A program made the translations under genes and the position numbers. Positions 16,683 through 25,651 of a stretch of DNA of 64,000 bases are shown here, one piece after another. Origin of the DNA: Obscuribacter phosphatis_A (GTDB taxonomy: Bacteria > Cyanobacteriota > Vampirovibrionia > Obscuribacterales > Obscuribacteraceae); NCBI GenBank assembly GCA_017303615.1, contig JAFLCK010000018.1, positions 1 to 64,000 of the forward strand, given 5' to 3'. The stretch's first letter is position 1. Every line of letters starts with the position of its first letter. Under the pieces are notes generated by a model. It saw only the letters and a program-made list of their open reading frames with translations, ran no database searches and was not told the DNA's origin.

Positions 16683-18997
16683 GGCGCGGCACTGGTCGCT
16701 TCACAGCGAAAGAAGATCTGCTTGTCGTTGAAACTTGTTTTGTATTGTCTCAACCTGGTTCCATTAATTGCCGGATCGATCGGACCGACAAACAAATTAA
16801 CAAGGTTGCGCTTCTGCAAAGCCTTATCTAGAAACGCCGCCTTAATGAGACACTCTGGTCCCAAGGCCAACTTTTGCAGTTTCGCAATAGACAAGAAAGT
16901 CAAAGACGTAGCAGAATCGACACCGCAGTTATTCAGCTCCAGACTGGTCAAATTAGGCATGGCGACGATTTTGGCAAAGCTGCCTGCAGAAAGTGGTGAA
17001 TCTACCAAAGTCAATACCTGCAGACTCTTTGCCGCAGCCAAAGCATCAATTACAGGATCAGCCGGTAAAAGATAGTGCAAGTTCAAGTGCTCTAGCGATG
17101 AGAGGCTCTTCGCCTTAGCCATCTCCAAGCCCCAATTATTGCGAATCTCGTCGACGAAATAACACTCCACCATAGAAAGCGATTTCAAGCCGGAAAGACC
17201 GCACAGGGCTTTAACAGCCGAGCGATCAATGCTGACAGACCAGAGGTCGAGTTTTTGTAAGCCCTTGATGCCTGCGAGCTTTTCAACGAAATCGGCTGGC
17301 AAAACTAGCTGCTTAGCGCCTATTTCACTGGCTATGCGCACCGAGAACAGTGGAAGATGCTCCAGACTGAGCAGCAGTTTTGGATCGTTCAATACCGCTG
17401 ACGAGGGCGAATAAGAAAATCCCGGCTCGCTCTCGGTACTAAGAAGTACTGTACCTTGCAACTCATAAACTTTACCGCTCTTGCTGGTCAAAGTGCCAAG
17501 AGAAAGTTGCCCCGGTAGAACCAACTTTTCAACTTTATCGCCGGTCGCCGCACTCTCTGCAGTCGAGAGCGTCGAGGCTGCGGGAGAAATCTCTGTACTT
17601 GTCTTTGCTGCCAGCGAAGTCTTCGGCTTGTGAGTCGGATCCCTCCTCACAATCCTAAGAATCAATACCGCAGCAGAAAGGCTAGTCAACAACAAAACAA
17701 TCAACAAGCGCCTCAACAAAGCCGACTCGGTCGACTGAACGCGGCGGAAGCTTAGGCCGGTACCAGCTCCACCCTTTAATTTTGCCAAAATAGAATCAAG
17801 GGCTAGGGAGACTTCCTGCGCACTGCGCGGGCGTTCTTCCGGTCGTTTAGAAAGCATCTTTTGCAAGAGCAAATCAAGCTCGCTGGGATAGGCCTGATTG
17901 ACTTTATTTTCAACAAGACCAGGATAAGCAGCATATAAATGCTGCTCTTTCAGCTCTTCGAGACTTTCGCCCACATAGGGCGCCGAACCAGTCAACACTT
18001 CATATAAAGAGCAGGCAAAGGCATACAAATCGGTACGCGGCGTCACCGGCTGTCCGGTCCATTCTTCGGGGCTCATATAACTGGGCGAGCCGACAATCAG
18101 CCCAAGGCCGGCTGAAGTTTCTGCATTGCCGACATAAGAGCGAAACTGAGCGATACCAAAATCAAGAATTTTCACCGCCGTCTTGCCGCTATCTTCGCCG
18201 TCTATATTGAACCTGGCAAGCATTACATTGGCAGGTTTTAGGTCTTTGTGCACCAACCCTTTCAGGTGAATATATGAGAGACCCTCCGCCACTTTCTTAA
18301 AAACCGTCAGGGCCTCTTCAAGAGGCAAGGGACCCAAACGCAAGAGCACATCAGCAAGAGTCTCGCCGCTAACCAATTCCATAGCGATGACCGGCCATTG
18401 ACCTTTGTGAAGGGCAAAATCAAAGACAGCAGTTAGGCAAGGATGATTCAGTCCAGCCAAGCGTCGAGCTTCAGCAGCAAACAACTCCTCCTTTTCTGCC
18501 ATGGCACCGTCCGCCTTCATAACTTTAAGCGCCACCATCTTGCGCAAGCGTGTGTGCTCAGCTAAATAGACATAGCTCATGCCGCCTTCCCCAAGGCGAT
18601 CAACCAAGCGATAGGTACCAGCCAGGGTGCGAGCAGAATCTAGTTCCTCTTGTAATTTAGCCTTGGCTAAAGAGGCTTCGACAATAGCAGCATAAGCAGC
18701 CTTGTTGGTTCTCAGTTGGGTGGTAGAGCTAAAAAGCCCGGTGCGATTTAGCGCACCAGAGCGGCGACAACGGCAATAATCGCGGTTTTGCAAGAAAGCA
18801 GTGAGCGATGACATCGACTCATCGCCTATTTTCTTTGAGCAACGATAGCAATATGAAATATCACGTTTAGCTTTGACAGAGTTGCCAACCTTGCCCTGAC
18901 AGTTGCAGAGAGGCTTGCCGAGCACGAATTGGGTCAGCGAACCGGCAACAGTCTTCTCAAATTGGTTTCCGCATTTTGGGCAAGAGACTTGGGTCAT
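16679..18997 (-). CDS. Membrane Ser/Thr protein kinase with zinc-ribbon N-terminus and leucine-rich C-terminus
   Basis: The ATG at 18997 gives 772 residues; an in-frame start at 19117 would add an unlikely hydrophobic leader. Residues 1-80 hold four Cys pairs (CPKC, CNC, CYRC, CRC), probably two zinc ribbons. The kinase domain (about 130-390) has a Gly loop GEGGMS, the VALKVM Lys, VHKDLKPANVML (HKD in place of HRD), DFG and a SPEEW activation end. One membrane span follows, then an external region with LRR-like 24-residue units (LKSLSMVECYF, LEHLNLHYLL, LTSLELNNCG). The organisation (cytosolic kinase, span, LRR) recurs in two other genes here. It ends four bases into the histidine kinase gene end. 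The substrate is unknown. Confidence 0.88.
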   Translation of the reverse strand: MTQVSCPKCGNQFEKTVAGSLTQFVLGKPLCNCQGKVGNSVKAKRDISYCYRCSKKIGDESMSSLTAFLQNRDYCRCRRSGALNRTGLFSSTTQLRTNKAAYAAIVEASLAKAKLQEELDSARTLAGTYRLVDRLGEGGMSYVYLAEHTRLRKMVALKVMKADGAMAEKEELFAAEARRLAGLNHPCLTAVFDFALHKGQWPVIAMELVSGETLADVLLRLGPLPLEEALTVFKKVAEGLSYIHLKGLVHKDLKPANVMLARFNIDGEDSGKTAVKILDFGIAQFRSYVGNAETSAGLGLIVGSPSYMSPEEWTGQPVTPRTDLYAFACSLYEVLTGSAPYVGESLEELKEQHLYAAYPGLVENKVNQAYPSELDLLLQKMLSKRPEERPRSAQEVSLALDSILAKLKGGAGTGLSFRRVQSTESALLRRLLIVLLLTSLSAAVLILRIVRRDPTHKPKTSLAAKTSTEISPAASTLSTAESAATGDKVEKLVLPGQLSLGTLTSKSGKVYELQGTVLLSTESEPGFSYSPSSAVLNDPKLLLSLEHLPLFSVRIASEIGAKQLVLPADFVEKLAGIKGLQKLDLWSVSIDRSAVKALCGLSGLKSLSMVECYFVDEIRNNWGLEMAKAKSLSSLEHLNLHYLLPADPVIDALAAAKSLQVLTLVDSPLSAGSFAKIVAMPNLTSLELNNCGVDSATSLTFLSIAKLQKLALGPECLIKAAFLDKALQKRNLVNLFVGPIDPAINGTRLRQYKTSFNDKQIFFRCEATSAAP

Positions 18998-19134
18998 GGC
19001 ACCGCGAAATCTAAAACATGCCCAGAGTATAGCATCGCCCCAAAATAAAGGTTCTATAACTGGCTGAGCAGACCGCCGCAAAACTGGTTGCCCCCAAAGG
19101 CTCAAATAGAAAGACAAACAATTCTGCTTTTGAA

Positions 19135-19167
19135 TTTCAAGAAACTTTCAGACCGAATATCTAAATT
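19135..19167 (+). promoter_or_regulatory. TTTCAA direct-repeat operator with -10
   Basis: Half-sites TTTCAAGAAAC (19135-19145) and TTTCAGACCGA (19146-19156) repeat at 11 bp. A -10-like TAAATT (19162-19167) starts 27 bp after the first. The spacing points toward the MocR-like gene on the plus strand and not toward the divergent kinase. Confidence 0.65.
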
Positions 19168-19223
19168 TGAGTCAACTGAAATTCAGAACCGGGCAAATGT
19201 TTATTCGATCAACTGAGAGCAAA

Positions 19224-20729
19224 ATGACTACTGAAAAGACTTTTACCGAAGTGAAGAACTCTGCTGCTGCCAAGGCTGACCTAAAGCCTTATGCGTATGT
19301 TGCGGAAGACCTCAAACGACACATTTTAGCCAAGCGCTACAGCAAGGATTCACCGTTGCCTTCATCAAGAACGCTTGCTCTGCAGTATGGCGTTTCTAGA
19401 AGCACCATACTCGTCGCCTTCGACCAGCTCGCTCGAGAAGGACTACTGAGAGTAAGTCAGGGACTGGCGCCAGTAGTAATTGATTGTCATGCGACTTCTC
19501 AATCTCAGCAGCAATGCCTTGAGAGTCAAATGCCTATACTTCAGAATCAAATGCCTATACTTGAGAATCAAATGCCTATAAAAATATCACCACACCTACC
19601 GGTGCAAAAATGGTTCGGCGCTATCACCAAGTTAGCTAAGAAAGCTCAAAGTAAGGGCTCATTCATTGAGCCGGCAGTTATGTTCGAACTTAAAGTCGCC
19701 CTGCGAAACTATCTCAATCGGCAGAGAAGGCTCAGCTGCCAGCTGGAGCAAATCTTCATTTTTGAAAACACTACTGCGGCTATGTGTGCAATAGCGACAG
19801 CCTTCTCGTTAAGCAGCGATCGAAGAGTGTTGATTGATGCACCTAATCTAGCTGCCAGCGCCAGGCAACTAGCACGCTTCAGCAATTATATTGAAGCCTT
19901 GAATATTGCCAGCTTAATTGAAGAACCGGTTAATGGCTCTGTCTCCTTCCAGCCTCCGGAAAGCCAAGATTCTAAACTCGGCAGCCTGCTCTACACAACG
20001 CCATCTACAAGACTGGGTTCGACTCGTTCACTAGATCAGGCCTCACGCCAAAGGCTCATAGATTGGGCAAAAGAAAACAACTGTCATATTCTTGAACATG
20101 ACTATGGTCACGAGTATTGCTCAGGTCCAGCCAGCCAGCCGGCCATCTTCAGCCTCGATCGTTCAAGCAGTGTGACCTATTTGGTCGACTTCACAAGCAG
20201 TCTGTCGCCCCTGACCAATCTCTGCGCGCTAGTGCTTCCAAATGCTCTAGTGCATCTATTCAAGAGACACCACAGCATAGAACAATCAAGTTGCTCTTTA
20301 TTTGAGTCGCAGACTCTCACAACTTTCCTCTCTAGTGGTTTTCTTGAGCGTCATTGCCGCAAGAGAGGCCAGCAGTGCCTGCAAAACCTAGCAGAAATGA
20401 AACGCCTAGTGACAGAACGACTCCAAGACAAGCACGTTCAAATCAAGCTAATCAAGTCTGGTAAAGACGCTATCTTAGAAGTCGAGAATGATGACTATAT
20501 CGACATCTTAAAACCAGCATTCGACCAGCAGTTGATCAAGCCGAACGGGCACCTTTTTGGCGCTGAAAACAGCAGCAGAAAACTCATACTTGCCGGTGAT
20601 TATTTAGACGAAGAAAACCGAGAATTGCTACTGGCTTGCTTAATGCAATATACAAGCAGGCTGAACTCATGCAAGGGCTATAGCGGTTCGGTCTATGTAA
20701 ACTCGGTTCCAGCTGCTGTTTTATCTTAA
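19224..20729 (+). CDS. MocR/GntR-like regulator with a degenerate aminotransferase domain
   Basis: The 501-residue protein has a GntR winged helix at the N-terminus (about residues 15-80, with LPSSRTLALQYGVSRST and a following LAREGLL helix). A linker of three 7-residue repeats comes next, then a fold-type-I aminotransferase-like domain (about 120-490). The strand motif HDYGHEYC matches the DDYDSEF region of MocR proteins. The PLP-lysine motif, normally SFSKTLFP, reads DFTSSLSP, so the Schiff-base lysine is absent. The ATG at 19224 has GAGAG upstream; ATG 19197 and TTG 19167 are alternatives. Its TTTCAA promoter places it with the 13.5 kb two-component system. It probably regulates genes without a covalent PLP. 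Confidence 0.8.
   Translation: MTTEKTFTEVKNSAAAKADLKPYAYVAEDLKRHILAKRYSKDSPLPSSRTLALQYGVSRSTILVAFDQLAREGLLRVSQGLAPVVIDCHATSQSQQQCLESQMPILQNQMPILENQMPIKISPHLPVQKWFGAITKLAKKAQSKGSFIEPAVMFELKVALRNYLNRQRRLSCQLEQIFIFENTTAAMCAIATAFSLSSDRRVLIDAPNLAASARQLARFSNYIEALNIASLIEEPVNGSVSFQPPESQDSKLGSLLYTTPSTRLGSTRSLDQASRQRLIDWAKENNCHILEHDYGHEYCSGPASQPAIFSLDRSSSVTYLVDFTSSLSPLTNLCALVLPNALVHLFKRHHSIEQSSCSLFESQTLTTFLSSGFLERHCRKRGQQCLQNLAEMKRLVTERLQDKHVQIKLIKSGKDAILEVENDDYIDILKPAFDQQLIKPNGHLFGAENSSRKLILAGDYLDEENRELLLACLMQYTSRLNSCKGYSGSVYVNSVPAAVLS
19521..19583 (+). repeat. 21-bp in-frame tandem repeat, three units
   Basis: Three consecutive 21-bp units encode seven residues each (ESQMPIL, QNQMPIL, ENQMPIK). They form the linker between the DNA-binding and aminotransferase-like domains of the MocR-like protein. 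Confidence 0.9.
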
Positions 20730-20766
20730 GGACCTTGGAGGGGCGATTTAAAGAAAACATTTTGAC

Positions 20767-20799
20767 TTTCAAGAAAATTTCAAAACCGGTCGATATCAT
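20767..20799 (+). promoter_or_regulatory. TTTCAA direct-repeat operator with -10
   Basis: Half-sites TTTCAAGAAAA (20767-20777) and TTTCAAAACCG (20778-20788) repeat at 11 bp. The -10-like TATCAT (20794-20799) starts 27 bp after the first, the same geometry as at 14358 and 19135. Confidence 0.75.
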
Positions 20800-20892
20800 C
20801 TCATCATCGGAAACAAACAAATCAAAAACGCCATAAACAAACAAAAGCCTCGATTTCCGCCCCTTCCCTATTTTCTTACTGGAGCTATCGCA

Positions 20893-21744
20893 ATGAAAAA
20901 TCCTGAAAACCTGTCGATAAATGATGGAAAGACAAGCTCGTTCAATGAGAACAACAGTCTTAATTTCCTTGATATCACAATCAATGATAAGAGCATCAAC
21001 AAGTTTTTAGGCAAAAACGATACAGCGACACTCAACAAAGATTATTACCAGTTACCTGATTACTCAATTCCTTTAGATGGCAGCAAGACCAAGGCTCTGC
21101 CCGAGTTCATTGCCCTTACTCCAGAATCGAACAAGACTGGACTTGATGGCGCCTGGTCTACAATCAAAGATACAGTAGCGGGTATTTTCGGCGAACGGGA
21201 CACACTGCATAGCCATGCCAGAACACTGGCTAGAGCCGGCATGACCGAAGCAGAGCGCAGCCAGCTCTTTGCTGAAGAGCAAAAGGTAAGAGAATACAAC
21301 GAAAATTCCGGACCTGGTCTTTGGAAAACCGGCTTTGCCGTGCCACCCAAAACACCTATGCTTGATGAACTAGATAGACGCACAGTAGCGCTCGAAAAAA
21401 GCATTTCGCAGTCGGCTAAGAACAATATGACTCCTCTAGAAGTAGCACAGCTAGAGTCTGGCAACGCCAGCGATGCAGTCAAAGCGCATTATGCCAAGCA
21501 ACTAATTGGAATAATCAATCAGTATGAAAGCAAAGGTACCGTGCCCCCTGAAGTCTACCAAAACGTGGTGAAAGCCGCCGCTCAGCAAAAGTCCGAAGAT
21601 GAAAAGTCAGCATCAAGAGGTCCGTCGCTCTGTGAAATACTGCCCGATATCGATTTTGAAACCGAAGTCGGCATCATCAGAATGAACGACAAGCCGAGCA
21701 ACAAAAGGCTTCAGCAATATTACATGAAAGACTCTCTGAGATAG
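20893..21744 (+). CDS. Hydrophilic orphan protein
   Basis: The 283-residue protein has no signal peptide or membrane span. The N-terminal 60 residues are Asn/Ser/Asp-rich (NENNSLNF, TINDKSINKFLG) and probably disordered. The middle (about 95-190) is helical with HSHARTLARAGMTEAE and coiled-coil-like segments, and the end is charged. GGAG stands eight bases before the ATG. The TTTCAA operator upstream ties it to the same regulatory group as the orphan at 14.4 kb, although I see no clear sequence similarity between the two. No family is recognised. Confidence 0.7.
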   Translation: MKNPENLSINDGKTSSFNENNSLNFLDITINDKSINKFLGKNDTATLNKDYYQLPDYSIPLDGSKTKALPEFIALTPESNKTGLDGAWSTIKDTVAGIFGERDTLHSHARTLARAGMTEAERSQLFAEEQKVREYNENSGPGLWKTGFAVPPKTPMLDELDRRTVALEKSISQSAKNNMTPLEVAQLESGNASDAVKAHYAKQLIGIINQYESKGTVPPEVYQNVVKAAAQQKSEDEKSASRGPSLCEILPDIDFETEVGIIRMNDKPSNKRLQQYYMKDSLR

Positions 21745-21785
21745 CCGCCGGAACAGTAAATTTCGCTCAACTCCCCGCCCCACCA

Positions 21786-23657
21786 TTATTTCTCTAGTTT
21801 CTTCATCTCGAAATAAGGATTTTTGAGATAAGGAGGCAGCTCGGTGGTGCGGGGCGGCTTGGTGAACTCAACATCTTTGAGAAGCACAGAGGGTGTAACC
21901 ATGCCGATTGTAGTCGAAGATCGGTCGGTGGGATAAGAAACCGTATAAACATCGGCATCATCACTAGCCACACTCATCGACATGAGGTTCTTTTTGGCCA
22001 CACTCTTGATGCGCGCACCGCGTACCAATTCTTCCTGACCCGACTTGACGTCGATGCGCACCACTTCGGCTAGCGAGCCTGGCCCATAACCACCGCCGCC
22101 GCCCAGTCTGAACATATCCATCAAGCCGTTAATGGCAAACATAATCACGTCGCCGCCGGAAGAAAGGAAATTAGGCACGATACGACGCACTATATAAACA
22201 TGCTCAAGCCCATCTTCCTTACCGAGCTCAATAAGCCTTGCCTTGAGATCAGCATAGGTCTTGCCTGAATCACTCGATATAAACAAGTGCCCGGGGCTGG
22301 GCGAACCACCGCGGTTGTGACCATTACTCTCTTTTGTCACTCTGGTGGGGGTACGGGTGCTGCAAACTTCCTTAAGGACGCCTTTGCTGATTAGATTAAG
22401 CGGACGGGCTTCCACCCCTTCATAGTCGATTTTCCAACCGCTTTTGAGAATCTTACCTTTCCAGACTTTCTGCAAAGGGTCTTCGGCAACCGAAACAGAA
22501 GGATGCACTATAGCCTTGCCTAGTTTCTGGTCGTCATCATTGCCAAAGCCGCCCTCGCCTCGCGCCACCACCAGCGGCGGCAACATACCGGCCAGCAATT
22601 CACCGGCTGCCTGCTTTTCAAACAAGACAGGGCCTGAGTAGTCTTCAAAACGCTTAGACTTTACCACTCTCTCAAGCCTGGCGCAGAGAGCGCGCACTTT
22701 CTCTTCCATCACCGCTTGACTGGGTAAATCTTTCTCGTCTTCGACGGCGAAAAACTCGCCGTCGACAACCGTCATACCATCATCGTTCTGGGCTCTGGCG
22801 TTGACAAAAACGAGCACGCCATTTTCGCCAAAGCGCACCAATGTGCCGTCGCTGTTTACCAAGCGCTTTGTGCGAGCCCTCAAGTTCATGCTGACGCTCG
22901 ATTCTTTGATCACTTCATACTCTTTGAAGATGGCTGAAAGAGACTTAACTGCCACTTTCCATCTCTCCAAGTCGTAGTTGAAATCAGCGCCCGGCTCTAC
23001 CGAAACTACAGGCTTGGCCGATGAAAAGACGTCGGGACGGTCTTCTATCTTTAAATATTTGAGTTGAGCTCGGGCTGCGGTCAAAGACTCAACCGCCCGC
23101 TTATAAGAGCTGTCTGACTGCATCCAGAGGTCGCGGCGAATGGCATCATAGTTGTCTTCTTCGACAAGCCCGCCGCGCCCCTGATTGAAGCCGCCAGCAC
23201 CCGAGGTATTGTCTAAATGCATGTCGCCCACTCTAAAAGAGACATCGCTGCTTCTGGTTTTAGAAACATCGAAGTAGTTGAGGGCGCCGAAGCTTGCGCT
23301 TATCTGGGCGAACCTTTCATCGGTTACATGATAAGAGCCGAAATACGGCAGCGGATACTCGGGCAATTTCAAGCTGGTCATGGAGCGCTTCAGCTCATCG
23401 TGCATAGCGCGCAAAACCAAATCTTGTTTGAGGGCATCTTCTTTAGCAGCCTGCGCCTCTTGAGACAAAGCCACTGCTGGTTTATTACTCTCGGTCTTTT
23501 TCTCTGCCGAATCTTTCACAGAATCTTGCTTAGACTCTTGCTTAGAAAGAGCCTCAGGCGCTTTAATCGCCTCGGTCTCGGCGGCAGCAACTCTTAAGTT
23601 GGAAGAAATGGCACCGATGATAGATAGAGTTATAGACAGTGCAAATTGTAATTTCAT
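21786..23657 (-). CDS. Exported TldD/PmbA-like protein lacking the metal motif
   Basis: The 623-residue protein starts with a signal peptide (hydrophobic residues 4-18, probable cleavage after VAAA near 26). The body is a paralog of the upstream protein: both share KEYEVI/EIKESSV, the VNSDGT segment, SQ-MEEKVR and a P-LF/NSKAAG core. Where the upstream protein has HEVLGH, this one reads LLAGMLPPLV, so the HExxxH zinc motif is gone. In the TldD/TldE system the E partner likewise lacks the metal site and pairs with the D subunit. The start codon abuts the preceding stop with no gap. I infer a secreted heterodimeric TldD/E-type protease. Confidence 0.8.
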   Translation of the reverse strand: MKLQFALSITLSIIGAISSNLRVAAAETEAIKAPEALSKQESKQDSVKDSAEKKTESNKPAVALSQEAQAAKEDALKQDLVLRAMHDELKRSMTSLKLPEYPLPYFGSYHVTDERFAQISASFGALNYFDVSKTRSSDVSFRVGDMHLDNTSGAGGFNQGRGGLVEEDNYDAIRRDLWMQSDSSYKRAVESLTAARAQLKYLKIEDRPDVFSSAKPVVSVEPGADFNYDLERWKVAVKSLSAIFKEYEVIKESSVSMNLRARTKRLVNSDGTLVRFGENGVLVFVNARAQNDDGMTVVDGEFFAVEDEKDLPSQAVMEEKVRALCARLERVVKSKRFEDYSGPVLFEKQAAGELLAGMLPPLVVARGEGGFGNDDDQKLGKAIVHPSVSVAEDPLQKVWKGKILKSGWKIDYEGVEARPLNLISKGVLKEVCSTRTPTRVTKESNGHNRGGSPSPGHLFISSDSGKTYADLKARLIELGKEDGLEHVYIVRRIVPNFLSSGGDVIMFAINGLMDMFRLGGGGGYGPGSLAEVVRIDVKSGQEELVRGARIKSVAKKNLMSMSVASDDADVYTVSYPTDRSSTTIGMVTPSVLLKDVEFTKPPRTTELPPYLKNPYFEMKKLEK

Positions 23658-25517
23658 TTATCTACCCTCAATTGCCGGCGGGGGCAGAATCGGCGGTTGA
23701 TCCTGCTGCTTGTATTCTTTTTCCAGCTCGATAGTTTTGACCAGCAAACTAGGTGAGGTCGCCGATACCGGCACCCAGCCCGACTCAGCACCACAACGCC
23801 CGTTGAAAGTGTCGTCATCTTTGGCGGCGCACAAAATGCGCTCGAGCGAGCTAAGCGGAGTGCCGACAATATTGACGCCGCGCGTCAATTCATCGGGGCG
23901 CCCATCAGCATAAACTCGTGTGACCCGCAAGGGCAATAGTGAATAAGACTGCGGCATGTAATTTTGCGTGATGGTGAAACCACCCGATATTTCGTCTATA
24001 ACGAGACCATAAGGCTTATGCTGAGCTTTAGCCTCTTGAATGAGCATGGCTCTTAGTTTGGCATAGGGCACGCGTTTGGAAGAGTCGACGATTAGATTGC
24101 CCTGACGCGCCACCGGTGCAGAGCCCGGCGTGCAACGTCCGTGACCATTGGAAGCGGCGAAATTGCGAATTGGGCTGCGCCCCATCAAGAAGCCGCGCAG
24201 CACTCCTTTGTCGACCAGCTGCACTCTTTGAGCAGGCACGCCTTCATCGTCAAACTTGTAATTGCCGACCAAAGGTTTTTCGCCCATGGTATCGCGGGTA
24301 GGGTCATCATAGACAAACATAAAAGGCGGCATGATTTGCTCACCGACCTTCTGAGCAAAGGTTCTGCCTTCGCTCTCATCTTTCTGCCTGTGCCCTTCCA
24401 CTCTATGACCAAGCACTTCATGGAAGAATACACCGGCAGCTTTAGAATTCAAGATAGCGGGACCAACGAAGGGCTGCGCCGGCGGTGCATTGCGCAGGTC
24501 GACCACGGCCTTGGCCAGTTTGCGCACCATGGCATCGATGGTTTCTTGGCTGGGCAATTCTTCCGGCTTGGTCGCTTCGATGCCGTCAAAAAGCCGAACA
24601 ACCATTCCGTCTTTGGCGATGGCACTGGCTTCGGCAGTGATGCGCAGACTTTTCATATTGTCTTCCAGCATGCTGCCATCGGAGTTGACCATATAGCGCC
24701 GAGCCTGTTCGATGCTCAAATTCACCGATGAGTCATTGATTTCGCCGTACTCTTTGAAGATGGCGGATGACTTTCTCAGGCGGTCGGCCCAGGCTTTTCT
24801 GTCTATATCAACATTGATAGGCGGCTCAAAGTGTACCTGCTTGGTGGCCTCGGAAAAGTCGTCGCTGGCGTCTTCTTCTTCCACTCTTACGTCTTTATTG
24901 GTCTTGACCTTCATATAGTCGACTTGAGCACGCTTGAAGGCGCTGTCGGTGGCGTCCCAAAGCCGAGTACGAATAGCATCGGCGTCGTCTTCAAGGGGAA
25001 AAGAACCGCCGCCATAAGAGCCATGACCGAATGCCAGAGGCGGTGAAGCTTGCAAATGGGCGCGTAATTGGTGTGTATTGTCCAGCTTCTTGTCGCCCAC
25101 TCTAAGCTCGACATAAAGGCGGCGACTGCGATCGTCTTGATCATAGGCTAGAGCACCATAGCTGCCCATCATGCTGATATTCTTGACGTCATAGACGCTA
25201 TAGCTCAAAAAATAAAGCGGCGCTGCGGCGGCATGCTTGAGCTTAGCCATCGAGCGCTCTAACTCTGCTTGCATAGCCTTGATCACGGCGCTATCGGGTT
25301 CTTTCTTTGAGGCAGAATCAGCAGAAGCAACACCGTCTGAAGCTTTTGGCGCAGCGGTTTCTTTAGTGGCAGCTGCAGCAGATTTGTCAGAACCCTGACT
25401 GGGCGCCGACTGAGCGTAAGCAGCGGGAAAAACCGACAGCAGCATCACATTTGAAAGCAATGCCAAAGAGACGGAACGACAGACAAACCGCCTCACAGTT
25501 CTTTTTCTTAATTCCAT
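23658..25517 (-). CDS. Exported TldD-like zinc metallopeptidase
   Basis: The 619-residue protein has a long basic leader and a hydrophobic signal segment (residues 16-35, with cleavage after AYA likely). An Ala/Ser/Lys-rich linker follows, then a TldD/PmbA-fold body. HEVLGH (residues 366-371) provides the HExxxH zinc and catalytic signature, and GHRVEG follows as in TldD. Cytosolic TldD/TldE trims modified peptides and unfolded proteins; these copies should instead act outside the cytoplasm. It is the first gene of a pair, directly followed by its degenerate paralog. No substrate gene, such as a peptide precursor, is obvious nearby. Confidence 0.85.
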   Translation of the reverse strand: MELRKRTVRRFVCRSVSLALLSNVMLLSVFPAAYAQSAPSQGSDKSAAAATKETAAPKASDGVASADSASKKEPDSAVIKAMQAELERSMAKLKHAAAAPLYFLSYSVYDVKNISMMGSYGALAYDQDDRSRRLYVELRVGDKKLDNTHQLRAHLQASPPLAFGHGSYGGGSFPLEDDADAIRTRLWDATDSAFKRAQVDYMKVKTNKDVRVEEEDASDDFSEATKQVHFEPPINVDIDRKAWADRLRKSSAIFKEYGEINDSSVNLSIEQARRYMVNSDGSMLEDNMKSLRITAEASAIAKDGMVVRLFDGIEATKPEELPSQETIDAMVRKLAKAVVDLRNAPPAQPFVGPAILNSKAAGVFFHEVLGHRVEGHRQKDESEGRTFAQKVGEQIMPPFMFVYDDPTRDTMGEKPLVGNYKFDDEGVPAQRVQLVDKGVLRGFLMGRSPIRNFAASNGHGRCTPGSAPVARQGNLIVDSSKRVPYAKLRAMLIQEAKAQHKPYGLVIDEISGGFTITQNYMPQSYSLLPLRVTRVYADGRPDELTRGVNIVGTPLSSLERILCAAKDDDTFNGRCGAESGWVPVSATSPSLLVKTIELEKEYKQQDQPPILPPPAIEGR

Positions 25518-25651
25518 ACGGGTATTAATGATCCCTTTTGCTATTTTACTTTGGCAAAACTGAGCTTACAGATTTGCTTACCAATATTAGACACGAATTT
25601 GATGATACTCGATATTGAAAATTTTGCCCAAATTGGAACAAAACTAGGCAC

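Noticed and set aside
18998..19117. N-terminal extension of the Ser/Thr kinase to 19117
   Set aside because: The added residues are atypical and would precede the zinc ribbon; the ATG at 18997 starts directly before the CPKC motif.
24141..24731. Long plus-strand frame opposite the TldD-like gene
   Set aside because: It is the antisense shadow of a gene with a clear family, signal peptide and metal motif.
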